A DNA stretch of 64,000 nt from Vagococcus proximus (GTDB taxonomy: Bacteria > Bacillota > Bacilli > Lactobacillales > Vagococcaceae): positions 372,001 to 436,000 of the forward strand of contig NZ_JAPDSH010000001.1 of assembly GCF_029143285.1 (NCBI RefSeq), given 5' to 3'. Positions within the stretch are counted from its first letter, which is position 1. Each line of letters opens with the position of its first letter. Under the pieces are notes generated by a model. It was not told where the DNA came from, made no database searches, and saw only the letters and a program-made list of their open reading frames with translations. Positions 33,329 through 42,900 of the stretch are shown one piece after another. The position numbers and the translations under genes are program-made.

Positions 33329-34183
33329 GTGAAAAAATGGGGTATGTTACTCGCTTTAGTTTTTGTTCTAGGAGGATGTGGAGCGAAACCTGATTCAACA
33401 ACAGCAGTAGGGTCAACAGCAATTCAACCGTTAATTGAAGCCGTTGCCCATGATTTTATGCAAGTAAATAAAGGGAAGGTTATCAATGTTCAAGGCGGCG
33501 GTAGTGGAACGGGATTAAGTCAAGTTCAAGCAGGCGCTGTTGAAATAGGAAATTCAGATGTGTTCGCAGAGGAGAAAAAAGGGATTGATGGCGATAAGCT
33601 AATTGATCACAAAGTAGCAGTGGTAGGAACTGTCCCTGTTGCAAATAAAGAAAATGGTGTGAGCTCTCTTACCACAGAGGAATTACGTGCGATATTTGCA
33701 GGTCAGCTTAAGAATTGGAAAGAATTAGGTGGCAATGATTTACCGATTTTAGTTGTTAACCGTACGGAAGGCAGTGGAACACGCGTTAATTTTGAAAAGT
33801 ATGGGTTAGCTAATCAAGAAGTTATTCCAAGTCAAGAGCAAGAAGCAAATGGGATGACTCGTGAGATAGTCGGACAAACACCAGGTGCGATTAGTTACAT
33901 GGCGATCCCTTATATCAATGAGCAAGTGGTTCCTTTAAAAGTGGACGGTGTTGAAGCATCGACTGAAACGATTAAAACTAACAAATGGAAAATTTGGTCG
34001 TATGAACATATGTATACGCAAAAAGATGCAAGCGAGCAAACGAAAGAGTTCATCGAATATGTCTTATCAAAACCAATTCAAGAAAAAGTCTTTAAAAAAT
34101 TAGGTTATATCCCGATTTCAGAGATGGAAGTAGAACGGGACCAAACAGGTGAGGTTATGCCGATAGCAGGAGGTCAAAACTAG
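33329..34183 (+). CDS. pstS: Phosphate-binding lipoprotein PstS
   Basis: This 284-residue lipoprotein has a lipobox Leu-Gly-Gly-Cys. The family blocks are visible: 'GSTAIQPL', 'GGGSGTGLSQV' and 'VNRTEGSGTRVNFEKY', which bind phosphate through Ser, Arg and backbone amides. It captures phosphate outside the cell for the PstCAB transporter. GTG at 33329 is chosen: AGGAGG ends 8 bases before it, while the ATG at 33323 lies only 2 bases after that site. It is the first gene of pstS-C-A-B1-B2-phoU, under the PhoP-box promoter. Confidence 0.93.
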   Translation: MKKWGMLLALVFVLGGCGAKPDSTTAVGSTAIQPLIEAVAHDFMQVNKGKVINVQGGGSGTGLSQVQAGAVEIGNSDVFAEEKKGIDGDKLIDHKVAVVGTVPVANKENGVSSLTTEELRAIFAGQLKNWKELGGNDLPILVVNRTEGSGTRVNFEKYGLANQEVIPSQEQEANGMTREIVGQTPGAISYMAIPYINEQVVPLKVDGVEASTETIKTNKWKIWSYEHMYTQKDASEQTKEFIEYVLSKPIQEKVFKKLGYIPISEMEVERDQTGEVMPIAGGQN

Positions 34184-35098
34184 ATGAGTAAAAAGCATGA
34201 GTTGTTGGAGCAATCGCCAAAATCGAAACGAGAAAAATTTGGCTATAGTCTGAGTCTTATTTCAATTATCGCATTAGCAGGTGCTGTGTTAGCAATTTTT
34301 ATTTTTATAAGTAGCAAAGGCTTACCGTTATTTTTTAATGATGAAGTAAGCATCCGTTCATTTTTTACAGGAACAAAATGGTCGCCAGGTAAAACAGGAG
34401 CAGATGGTTTTCGCTTGGTAGGTGTTTTACCGATGTTAGCCGGATCATTATCGGTTACCTTGTTAGCCCTACTAATTGTAACGCCTTTTGCAATTGCGGT
34501 GGCGTTGTATATTACTGAGATTGCTCCTAAAATTGGGCGTTATGTGTTACAACCGATTTTAGAATTACTAGTAGGTATCCCTTCTGTTGTTTATGGATTT
34601 GTAGGACTATCTGTTATTGTCCCATTCATTCGTAATCAATTTGGAGGCAGTGGTTTTGGTATTTTAGCTGGGGGGTTAGTTCTAGCACTGATGATTTTAC
34701 CAACTGTTATTAGTATGACAGTAGATGCTTTTAAACGTGTGCCACGTCATTTGAAGCATTCATCACTAGCACTGGGGGCAACGAATTATCAAACAATGTA
34801 CCGTGTGACGTTGCCAGTAGCAAAGACTGGTGTTTTAACAGGAATTATTTTCGGTGTGGCACGTGCCTTTGGTGAAGCGTTAGCTGTTCAGATGGTTATC
34901 GGTAATGCCATTGTGATGCCAGATAGCTTAATCACACCAGCAACAACCTTAACCAGTGTCCTAACATTAGGTATGGGAAATACAATTATGGGAACATTTG
35001 AGAATGATGCGTTATGGACGTTAGCTTTAATTCTCTTAACAATGTCATTAGTGTTTAATTTAATTATCAAACGTATCAGTAAGAAAGGAGCGATTTAA
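34184..35098 (+). CDS. pstC: Phosphate ABC transporter permease PstC
   Basis: This 304-residue permease has six or so helices. A periplasm-like loop with 'FFTGTKWSPG' lies after helix 1, and the EAA-type coupling loop is 'ALGATNYQTMYRVTLPVAKTGVLTGI'. It pairs with PstA to form the channel that accepts phosphate from PstS. It starts directly after the pstS stop codon, with a GGAGG site inside the end of pstS, so translation is coupled. Confidence 0.93.
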   Translation: MSKKHELLEQSPKSKREKFGYSLSLISIIALAGAVLAIFIFISSKGLPLFFNDEVSIRSFFTGTKWSPGKTGADGFRLVGVLPMLAGSLSVTLLALLIVTPFAIAVALYITEIAPKIGRYVLQPILELLVGIPSVVYGFVGLSVIVPFIRNQFGGSGFGILAGGLVLALMILPTVISMTVDAFKRVPRHLKHSSLALGATNYQTMYRVTLPVAKTGVLTGIIFGVARAFGEALAVQMVIGNAIVMPDSLITPATTLTSVLTLGMGNTIMGTFENDALWTLALILLTMSLVFNLIIKRISKKGAI

Positions 35099-35099
35099 T

Positions 35100-35981
35100 A
35101 TGAGAAAACAACAGTTAGACCGTTTAAATACGTTCTTTTTAAGTACGATTACACTTGGTGTTTTTGCTTTAGTTGCAACCTTTTTAATTTATATTCTCGT
35201 TAAAGGAGCACCTGCTTTATCATGGGAATTTTTAACTTCAGTGTCCAAAGCATTTGAAGAAGGTGGCGGAATTGGTATTCAGCTATTTAATTCCTTGTAT
35301 ATCATGATTTTAACATTACTGATTTGTATTCCAATCTCATTAGGAGCAGGGATTTATCTAGCTGAGTATGCAAAGGATACACGAACAACACGATTCTTTA
35401 GAATGGCAATAGAAGTGATGAGTTCACTTCCTTCAATCGTTATTGGGTTGTTTGGTTACTTACTCTTTGTTGTTAAGTTTGATTTTGGGTTTTCAGTTAT
35501 TGCAGGGGCATTTTCACTGTCACTTTTAAACTTATCATTCCTAACACGTATGGTGGAAGATGCGATTAGAAGTGTGGATGAGGCCCAACGCGATGGCGGA
35601 TTGGCACTTGGTTTAGGTCGATTTGAAACGATAATGAAAATCGTTGTTCCGTCTGCTATACCAGGGATTGTGACGGGAGTAGTCCTTGTAGCAGGACGTG
35701 TATTTGGGGAAGCGGCAGCTCTGATTTTCTCTGCAGGGCAAAGTGCACCGGCTTTAGACTTTACAGTTTGGAATCCAATGAATCCAGCAAGCCCACTTAA
35801 TATCTTTAGACCGGCTGAAACATTAGCTGTTCATATTTGGAAATTAAACAGTGAAGGCTTGATGCCTGATGGTCCACTTGTTGCAGCAGGAGCAGGGGCA
35901 GTATTGGTTATTATTATCTTACTGTTCAATACACTGGCAAAAGTTTTAGGTAATTTATTAGAAAAAAGGTTATCACGATAA
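35100..35981 (+). CDS. pstA: Phosphate ABC transporter permease PstA
   Basis: This 293-residue permease is the partner of PstC. Hydrophobic helices span the length and the coupling loop is 'ALGLGRFETIMKIVVPSAIPGIVTGV'. It has the family's 'SSLPSIVIGLFGY' segment. It begins 1 base after the pstC stop codon with AAAGGAG upstream. Confidence 0.93.
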   Translation: MRKQQLDRLNTFFLSTITLGVFALVATFLIYILVKGAPALSWEFLTSVSKAFEEGGGIGIQLFNSLYIMILTLLICIPISLGAGIYLAEYAKDTRTTRFFRMAIEVMSSLPSIVIGLFGYLLFVVKFDFGFSVIAGAFSLSLLNLSFLTRMVEDAIRSVDEAQRDGGLALGLGRFETIMKIVVPSAIPGIVTGVVLVAGRVFGEAAALIFSAGQSAPALDFTVWNPMNPASPLNIFRPAETLAVHIWKLNSEGLMPDGPLVAAGAGAVLVIIILLFNTLAKVLGNLLEKRLSR

Positions 35982-35996
35982 GGAGCGTATGAGGCA

Positions 35997-36767
35997 ATGG
36001 ATGAAACTAAAACGGACTATGTCTTAGAAACAAAAGACCTTTCAGTTTTTTATGGAGACTTTGAGGCAGTAAAACGTGTCTCAATGAAAATTCCTCAAAA
36101 TAAAATTATAGCGTTGGTTGGCCCTTCTGGCTGTGGGAAATCAACTTTTTTAAAATCACTGAACTTAATGCATGATACGGCAGAAGGAAGATCTGTAACT
36201 GGTGAGATTATGTATCAAGGGATTAACATTAACCAGCGTGCTATTAATCAGTATATCTTACGTAAAAAAATAGGAATGGTATTCCAAAAACCTAACCCCT
36301 TTAAAATGAGTATTCAAAAAAATATTACATTTCCATTGGAACGTCACGGTTTACATGATAAGGAGAAGCTCCAAGAAATTGTTCAAGACGTGTTGATTAA
36401 AGTAGGTCTGTGGGAGGAAGTGAAGGATAAACTTTCTGAAAGTGCACTGTCATTATCAGGTGGACAGCAACAACGATTGTGCATCGCCCGTGTGTTAGCT
36501 ATGGAACCAGATATTATTTTGATGGATGAACCAACAAGTGCACTAGATCCGATTTCAACCAAAACAATTGAAATGACACTTGATTCATTGAAGAGTCAGT
36601 ACACAATCGTTATGGTAACCCATAATTTAGCTCAGGCTGCCCGTTTAAGCGACTATACCGCCTTCTTCTCATACGGAGAGCTTATCGAGTACAACCCAAC
36701 AAGTAAGGTCTTTACAGATCCTGATAAAGAATTAACAAATGATTATATTACAGGTGATTTTGGTTAG
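35997..36767 (+). CDS. pstB1: Phosphate ABC transporter ATPase PstB (copy 1)
   Basis: This 256-residue ATPase has Walker [10 protein letters not shown] (42-50), signature '[10 protein letters not shown]', Walker B '[13 protein letters not shown]' and the switch His in 'VMVTHNL'. It powers phosphate import by PstCA in the cytoplasm. Two adjacent pstB genes are usual in Enterococcus, Lactococcus and streptococcal pst operons. This copy has a longer N terminus and a more diverged middle than copy 2. The ribosome site is set 11 bases from the ATG, a wider spacing than usual. Confidence 0.93.
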   Translation: MDETKTDYVLETKDLSVFYGDFEAVKRVSMKIPQNKIIALVGPSGCGKSTFLKSLNLMHDTAEGRSVTGEIMYQGININQRAINQYILRKKIGMVFQKPNPFKMSIQKNITFPLERHGLHDKEKLQEIVQDVLIKVGLWEEVKDKLSESALSLSGGQQQRLCIARVLAMEPDIILMDEPTSALDPISTKTIEMTLDSLKSQYTIVMVTHNLAQAARLSDYTAFFSYGELIEYNPTSKVFTDPDKELTNDYITGDFG

Positions 36768-36782
36768 GAGAGGAAGAATGAC

Positions 36783-37532
36783 ATGTCATTACAAGTAGAA
36801 AATTTAAGTGTGTATTACGGAGACGTGAAAGCTGTTAAAAATGTGTCAATTGATTTTCCTGACAAAGGAATCACGGCGTTGATTGGACCATCCGGTTGTG
36901 GTAAATCCACTTTTTTAAAAACCTTAAATCGGATGAATGATTTGATACCTTCTGTGAAAGTAGAAGGCTTGGTTACTTTAAATGGAAAAAACATTTATGC
37001 ACCTGATGCCAAAGTAACGTCACTTAGACAAAAAGTGGGTCTCGTTTTTCAGCAACCCAATCCTTTTCCATTTTCAATTTATGAAAATGTCGTGTATGGT
37101 TTAAGAGTAGATGGTATTAAAGATAAGCAAGTGCTAGATGAAGCTGTTGAAGTTAGTTTGAAAAAAGCAGCAATTTGGGACGAGGTTAAAGATAAACTTC
37201 AAACAAGAGCAGATAAATTATCAGGTGGGCAACAGCAACGTATTTGTATGGCAAGGGTATTGGCGATGAAACCGGATATCATTTTAATGGATGAGCCAAC
37301 AAGTGCTTTAGATCCAATTTCGACTAAAGCGATTGAAGATATGTTAGATCAAATAAAAAAAGAGCATACGATTATCATGGTCACACATAACCTTCAACAA
37401 GCGGCTCGTATCTCAGACTACACAGCGTTTTTCTCAAAAGGAGAATTAATAGAGGTAGGCAAAACAAAGCAAGTCTTTTTAAATCCAGAAAAGAAAGCAA
37501 CTGAAAATTATCTAGCAGGTAAATTAGAATAG
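36783..37532 (+). CDS. pstB2: Phosphate ABC transporter ATPase PstB (copy 2)
   Basis: This 249-residue ATPase has Walker [10 protein letters not shown] (35-43), '[10 protein letters not shown]', '[13 protein letters not shown]' and 'IMVTHNL'. It is closer to the typical PstB sequence ('[24 protein letters not shown]') than copy 1. The two may form a heterodimer or may work under different phosphate supply; the sequence cannot tell. Confidence 0.93.
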   Translation: MSLQVENLSVYYGDVKAVKNVSIDFPDKGITALIGPSGCGKSTFLKTLNRMNDLIPSVKVEGLVTLNGKNIYAPDAKVTSLRQKVGLVFQQPNPFPFSIYENVVYGLRVDGIKDKQVLDEAVEVSLKKAAIWDEVKDKLQTRADKLSGGQQQRICMARVLAMKPDIILMDEPTSALDPISTKAIEDMLDQIKKEHTIIMVTHNLQQAARISDYTAFFSKGELIEVGKTKQVFLNPEKKATENYLAGKLE

Positions 37533-37541
37533 GAGTGTGTC

Positions 37542-38198
37542 ATGATGAAAGATAGACTTGAAAGACGCGTGAATCGCGTGAATTTAGCAATGGTTGAAAT
37601 GTCTAGTTTAGTTAATGAGGCAGTTAAAGAGTCCCTTGAAGCGTTTCAAGAAGGGGATTTAAAGTTAGCAACAAGCGTAATAGAAGGGGATTCGCTAGTT
37701 AATCTAAAAGAGCTTGAGATTGATAAAAAATGCATCGAATTAATTGCGTTACAGCAACCTGTAAGTAAAGCGCTCAGAGAAATTATTTCAGTGATGAAAG
37801 CTAGTTCAGATTTAGAACGAATAGGAGATCATGCGGCAAGTATTGGTAAAGCTGTATTACTCCTTGAAGATAAACCACGCTATCCTGAAATTGAAGAGCA
37901 ATTACTGGCGGTAGGAGATATTATTTACAGTATGGGTGAAGAAGCGATTGAGGCGTTTATTAAAGGTGATTCATCCTTTGCCAAGGAAATAGCCAGTCAT
38001 AATCAAGAAGTTGCTGCTCTTTACTCACACTTTTATGATACAAGTGTGAAAAAAATGACAGTCGAACCTGCAAGTATTTTAACTGTGACAGAGTATCAAA
38101 AGATTGGACATTACTTAGAGCGTATAGGAGACTATATTACGAATGTCTGTGAATGGAGTGTCTACCGCGAAACTGGTGATATGGTTGATTTAAATTAA
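37542..38198 (+). CDS. phoU: Phosphate regulator PhoU
   Basis: This 218-residue all-helical cytoplasmic protein has two PhoU three-helix repeats, each with the metal-binding 'ERIGDHA' / 'ERIGDYI' motif. PhoU links the Pst transporter to its sensor kinase and lowers Pho signalling when phosphate is plentiful. It is the last gene of the pst operon, with GGAG before the ATG and a terminator just after. Confidence 0.92.
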   Translation: MMKDRLERRVNRVNLAMVEMSSLVNEAVKESLEAFQEGDLKLATSVIEGDSLVNLKELEIDKKCIELIALQQPVSKALREIISVMKASSDLERIGDHAASIGKAVLLLEDKPRYPEIEEQLLAVGDIIYSMGEEAIEAFIKGDSSFAKEIASHNQEVAALYSHFYDTSVKKMTVEPASILTVTEYQKIGHYLERIGDYITNVCEWSVYRETGDMVDLN

Positions 38199-38201
38199 TA
38201 C

Positions 38202-38240
38202 AAAAAAGTCCTGCCTATTTATGAATAGGTGGGACTTTTG
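38202..38240. terminator. Bidirectional terminator, phoU / Mga-like gene 2
   Basis: A 16-bp stem (38204-38219 with 38224-38239, two wobble pairs) and a TATG loop. The minus-strand gene stops inside it. Confidence 0.85.
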
Positions 38241-39690
38241 CTAGTTTAGCAGCTAATTTTTTTTCGGCCATGACTTTTCTGATATATAATTTTGTGATAG
38301 AACGAGTAACATCTTCTAACGTTTCTTCAGTATATGTATTTGCAAAATAAAAGAAGTGCTCAGCAGGTGGAGCTAGATTGAACTTGTTAGAGATATAAAG
38401 ATCAATTTGTTTTGATGTTTTTGGGACTACTTTCACAGATGCGGCAAACAATTTGGACACGAGTAAGGTAAGGTGTTTTGTAAGAAAGGCATTTTGTTTA
38501 ATGTCAAAAGCAATTGTTAACGTTGTTGCGTAGTCATATTGGAAAAAATTATTTAATAATATATTGAAAAATGACATATTGTTTTCTAGAAGGAGGCGTG
38601 TATCTTCAGACAAGTCTACTTCATTTTTGTAATAGTCATGCAGTGTTTCTAAGTCATAGGTATGAATTAAGATAGGATCAGATATAACTTTATTCATTGT
38701 CATATCAAATAATTCTAAGTTGACTAATTTTAATAAAATATCAAAAAATAATGTTTCTTTATTGTTAGAAAGACCTGTGATGTGTTGAAAGTAATTACTA
38801 ATTTCATGCGCTCTAGCTAAAAGAACAGACTCGCCACTGGCTAATTTTTTTATTAAGGTGTTTTTTTCTTGAGGGGTGTATACTTGTTCAGTTAGAAACT
38901 GTTTAATATAAAAACTACTGTTTCTAAGGGCTTTATCTGCTAAATACTTATAGAAATGTTTGTCATGAAGAGAGCTATTCTTTTTTAACGTGTTATAGAA
39001 TAAGTTTAAAAAGAAAGTTAAATCATGATTTTCTAAATTTAACGAACCGCGTAAGAGTTGCGTATTTGTTATTAAATCTTCAAATGTCAATGTAGAGTAA
39101 CTAGTATTTATAGCATCTTCAGCTGAACTTGAGCCACCATAATTTTGGTAAAAATCTAGAAAAAGGTATTGAAAAGCTAATATATTTGGAAAACTACCAG
39201 TTAAGGTCGTTTTTTTATTCTGCTGTAAAATTTGTATTTTTAAAGGGGCTAATTTTTCATTTGTTTTTTTTATGACAGTAGCTAAATAACTTTGAGAAAT
39301 CGCTATATCTTTTATAAGTTTATTAGACGATACCTCTTGATGAAGTATCAACGTTTTAACTATAAAATAGCTATATGAATTTTGTAAAAAGTAGTTTAGG
39401 AAAATGATGATCATATCATGTTTTGTTTGAGCTTCAGAAGGGGCGAAGTTAGTTTCTTTTTCATATGTTAAGTGAAAACCACCGGATGAGCGCACTATCT
39501 TTGGAGAATGATCGAAGTCAGCTAATTTTAGCTGATCATTTATTATTGTTATATAGCGAGAAAGAGAAGTTCGTGTGATATTAAGTTCTTCTAAAAGAGT
39601 TAATTGGTCAATAGTTTCCGAAAAACTCAACTGGTTAATTAATTCGAGTATTTTTAGTTCATTTTTTTTGATAAATAAAGACAGTAACAT
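38215..39690 (-). CDS. Mga/AtxA-family transcriptional regulator (copy 2)
   Basis: This 491-residue protein has the same plan as the copies at 15886 and 62285. An N-terminal helix-turn-helix ('LLEELNITRTSLSRYITIINDQL', about residues 27-50) precedes a helical middle and a C-terminal EIIB-like part with 'DLYISNKF'. GGAGG lies 9 bases before the ATG. It diverges from the gene for a giant LPQTG protein across 250 bp, the classic regulator-target arrangement of Mga proteins. Its C-terminal codons lie in a terminator stem shared with phoU. Confidence 0.85.
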   Translation of the reverse strand: MLLSLFIKKNELKILELINQLSFSETIDQLTLLEELNITRTSLSRYITIINDQLKLADFDHSPKIVRSSGGFHLTYEKETNFAPSEAQTKHDMIIIFLNYFLQNSYSYFIVKTLILHQEVSSNKLIKDIAISQSYLATVIKKTNEKLAPLKIQILQQNKKTTLTGSFPNILAFQYLFLDFYQNYGGSSSAEDAINTSYSTLTFEDLITNTQLLRGSLNLENHDLTFFLNLFYNTLKKNSSLHDKHFYKYLADKALRNSSFYIKQFLTEQVYTPQEKNTLIKKLASGESVLLARAHEISNYFQHITGLSNNKETLFFDILLKLVNLELFDMTMNKVISDPILIHTYDLETLHDYYKNEVDLSEDTRLLLENNMSFFNILLNNFFQYDYATTLTIAFDIKQNAFLTKHLTLLVSKLFAASVKVVPKTSKQIDLYISNKFNLAPPAEHFFYFANTYTEETLEDVTRSITKLYIRKVMAEKKLAAKLAKVPPIHK

Positions 39691-39940
39691 GTTTTATATC
39701 CTCCAAGGTAGTTTATGGGTCTATGTTAGCATGAGTTTTAGTATAAATGTATGCAATATTCAACTTTAAAACGAACGAATGTGAACGAAAAAAAGTTCTT
39801 GTGCAATAATGTTAAGATAGCATTTTCATAATTCTGAAAAACTGTTTTTTTTTAAGGTTTTTACCTAAAAATTAAAAAAAAGAGACGTTTAATTATCGGT
39901 ATACTGTTTTTATAGAAGATGATTAGATTAGGAGAAAAAA
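39691..39940. promoter_or_regulatory. Divergent regulatory region between Mga-like gene 2 and the giant surface protein gene
   Basis: A -10 candidate TATACT (39900-39905) precedes the surface-protein gene by 35 bases, with no good -35, as expected for an activator-dependent promoter. GAACGAA occurs twice 11 bases apart near 39774-39791, possible regulator contacts. A small hairpin (AAGGTTTTTACCT) lies near 39854. Otherwise it is A/T-rich and non-coding. Confidence 0.5.
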
Positions 39941-42900
39941 ATGAAAAAATACAGTTATATGCTTTATACAGCTTTATTAGTCTCTGCGCCTGTGGTGAAT
40001 GCGTCGACAAGCCTTGCTACTAACACAAATTCTAAAATGAATGACGTAACTTCAGAGCAAAAAAATAGAAAGAAAACGAAACGTAAAAAAAGCTTATCAT
40101 TAAATTCAGTAGTTTTGAAGAGTGAGGTAAAAGACGTTTTAGCGGGTGAAGTTGCCCCATTCAGATTAAAGTTAAATATTTCTAAGCCAGTTAAAGCCAC
40201 AACGGCCACATTAGTAGTTAAACTACCTGAGAAAGCTGAATTAGCAACATCTTTAAAGGACTTAACAATCGAAGAAGTGACACCCGTTCTAAAAAATGGA
40301 ACGCTTCGCTATGATTTTAAAAAACTAACAAAAGGTATTTCGGCTAACAAAAAGCTGAGTTTTAAAACAAAAAACGGAATTACACCAAATGGTACAAAAT
40401 TGTCAGTTAATGGAGAACTCGAAATAGATGGTGCGCGGTCTAAAACAGAGAAAGCAGTTGTTACAATTCTGAGTGAAGCAACGTTTGCATTAACAAATAA
40501 ATTCAGCCATAAAGTTGGCGACGATTCAAAAGTACAAATCCCAGCTCCAGGTGAAGAAGCAGTTTGGAATTTTAATATAACAAGTCCGAAAGTAAAAGAA
40601 GGAATAGAGTATATTAAAGAAGGAACTGATTTAACTTACAGTCTAATACTGGATGAAGGGTTGACTTTTGTCTCGATGGAAAATAATCAGCCAAAACCTA
40701 CAGTCAGTGTGATCAATGTACCTGGTAGTCCTAATAACGGTAAACAAGAATTGACTTGGGTCTTACCCGCACCCTCTTATGAGGAACAAGGAAAGAAAGA
40801 AGGTGTATTACAAGGGCATGATTTTTCTTTAAAATTAAAAGTAGCTGAAGATGCAAAAGTATTTGAATCATTAATGACAAGTCTTACAGCATTTGCCACA
40901 TTTGTAGGTGGCGAGTTTAAATCAATTAATCATGATGGCTCGTTAATGGTTGGACCGGACGATACAAAGAATCCTCCTCCAGTCACGGACGGTGGAGTTT
41001 ATGCGATTGCGCATCGTGGTGCTTTAGATGGGCATGGAAATGTGTCGACACAATCTGATAATCCAGATCCTGATGTTTATGAAGGTGCCCAACTTAACTG
41101 GCAAGTCATGTTGACATCTGGAATGACAAATAGTCCACACTTAACTAATGATATGAAAGACTACACAGTTGTCTACGATTTAGATAAACATCTAGAATTC
41201 ACAGGATTTGCAGCAGGTAGTGCTGATTACCGTCCGAATAGTTCGTATCCAGAAAATGTTCCTCTCCTTAAGCAACCTAATTATGATTTATATGTTAAGT
41301 ATACAGATGAAGCTGACTTTAGAGAGAAACCTAACTATAAAGATGTGAAACCTGGAAATAATTATACACCAAAAGTCTTAGGTATTGAAAAAGGTAAAAA
41401 AGTAGATAAAATCATGTTGAAATTTAACTACGCACCAGCAGGTATGTATGGCCCTACTGTAGCATTTGGTACAACACCTGAAAAAGAGTATTTTGGTAAG
41501 ATTACTAATCATGCAACTGTCCAAGCTCAAGGTGTCCGTTTTTCTAGTCAAGGTGCTATCTATAAATACAGTGAAAAAGGTGTATTTGACTTTTTAACCA
41601 ATGACTATATTCCGGGAAATGACAAATGGTTGGGATATATGGGTGTTCGTTCTGCAAATGTTGTCGCTTATCCAGAGGGTGACGATAAAGTTATCAATAC
41701 AACTGTAGGGCTAACTCAAACAGCAGAAGATGAAACTGTTATTTCTGGTGATAATAAAGTTCAAGTATCATTGGTTAGTGATGAATCAAGTTTAGCTACA
41801 ATTAAAGGCCCATTTGAAAGTTTTGTGGCGCTACCAAAAGGCATAACATTAGATGAAAGTGCGGTTAAAGATTTAACTCACTCAATCAAAGTAATTGAGA
41901 ATGATTTTCAGGGTAAGGGTAAACAGTTAGTTGATATTAAATGGGATGCAGAACGGATTGTACCCAAAGCTGATCTGACAGAATCACTACCCGTTCATAT
42001 TGATGTTGAAAAAGCACCAAAAACACTTAATTTTGAGTTGTTTACAACGATTAAAGAAGATCAAAAAGTAAAGGTGCCAGAATCAAGTCAAGAATTGGGA
42101 ACGAAAAAAGTTGAAGATGTATTTGATATTGATAAGGATGGGGATACAAAAGAGTTTATTTTAAAGAATGATAAAAAATACGTTTCTGTTAGAGATGAAG
42201 CCTTAATCATAGCTACAAGCTTTAATAATAAAAATGTATCAGTAACCGAAGGAATCAATGAAGCAGATCTTGGTGATACGGTAACTGGTGTGATGGATAT
42301 TCATAAAACATCTTCAGAAGTCTTTGATGATTTTATCCTGATGGGAAGTGTTCCGTCATTAAATGACTCTACTTTGATTACAGGTGAAGAAAGAAAGTCT
42401 GAATTTGAGCTTAGCTTGAAAAAAGCAATTACGCTACCAGAAGATTGGAAAGATAAAGTTAGTGTATTTTACAGCACAACTAAAAATCCTAATACTGTAG
42501 GTGAATTAGATGTCAATACAGATTATGCGGGTCAAGACCCAATTAAAAATCCGATTCAAGGTGAGAACGCTAAATGGATAAGTGAATCAGATGTTAAAGA
42601 TTTTTCTGAGATGAAATCATTTAAATTGATTTTTGATAAGAAAGATAAAGAGTGGGTAGCAGGGAGTACTCGTCGTGTGTTATTTGAAATGGGAGTACCG
42701 GAAAGCGTTTGGGATTTAAAAGTGGGTGACGTTAAAAAAGCATGGTTTACTGTTGCAGCAGCAGCTGATAAATTAGTTCCGACAGAGGCTGTTAAAACAG
42801 GTGTCTCAGTAGAAGGTAAAGCTGAATTTATTTCAGTCACTCATAAAGTATCTTCAGGTGAAGACTATGCGCCAATTGAAAAAATAAAAGGTAAAGCTGG

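Noticed and set aside
36000-37532. Recent duplication error of pstB
   Set aside because: The two copies are clearly diverged, and tandem pstB genes are normal in Lactobacillales.
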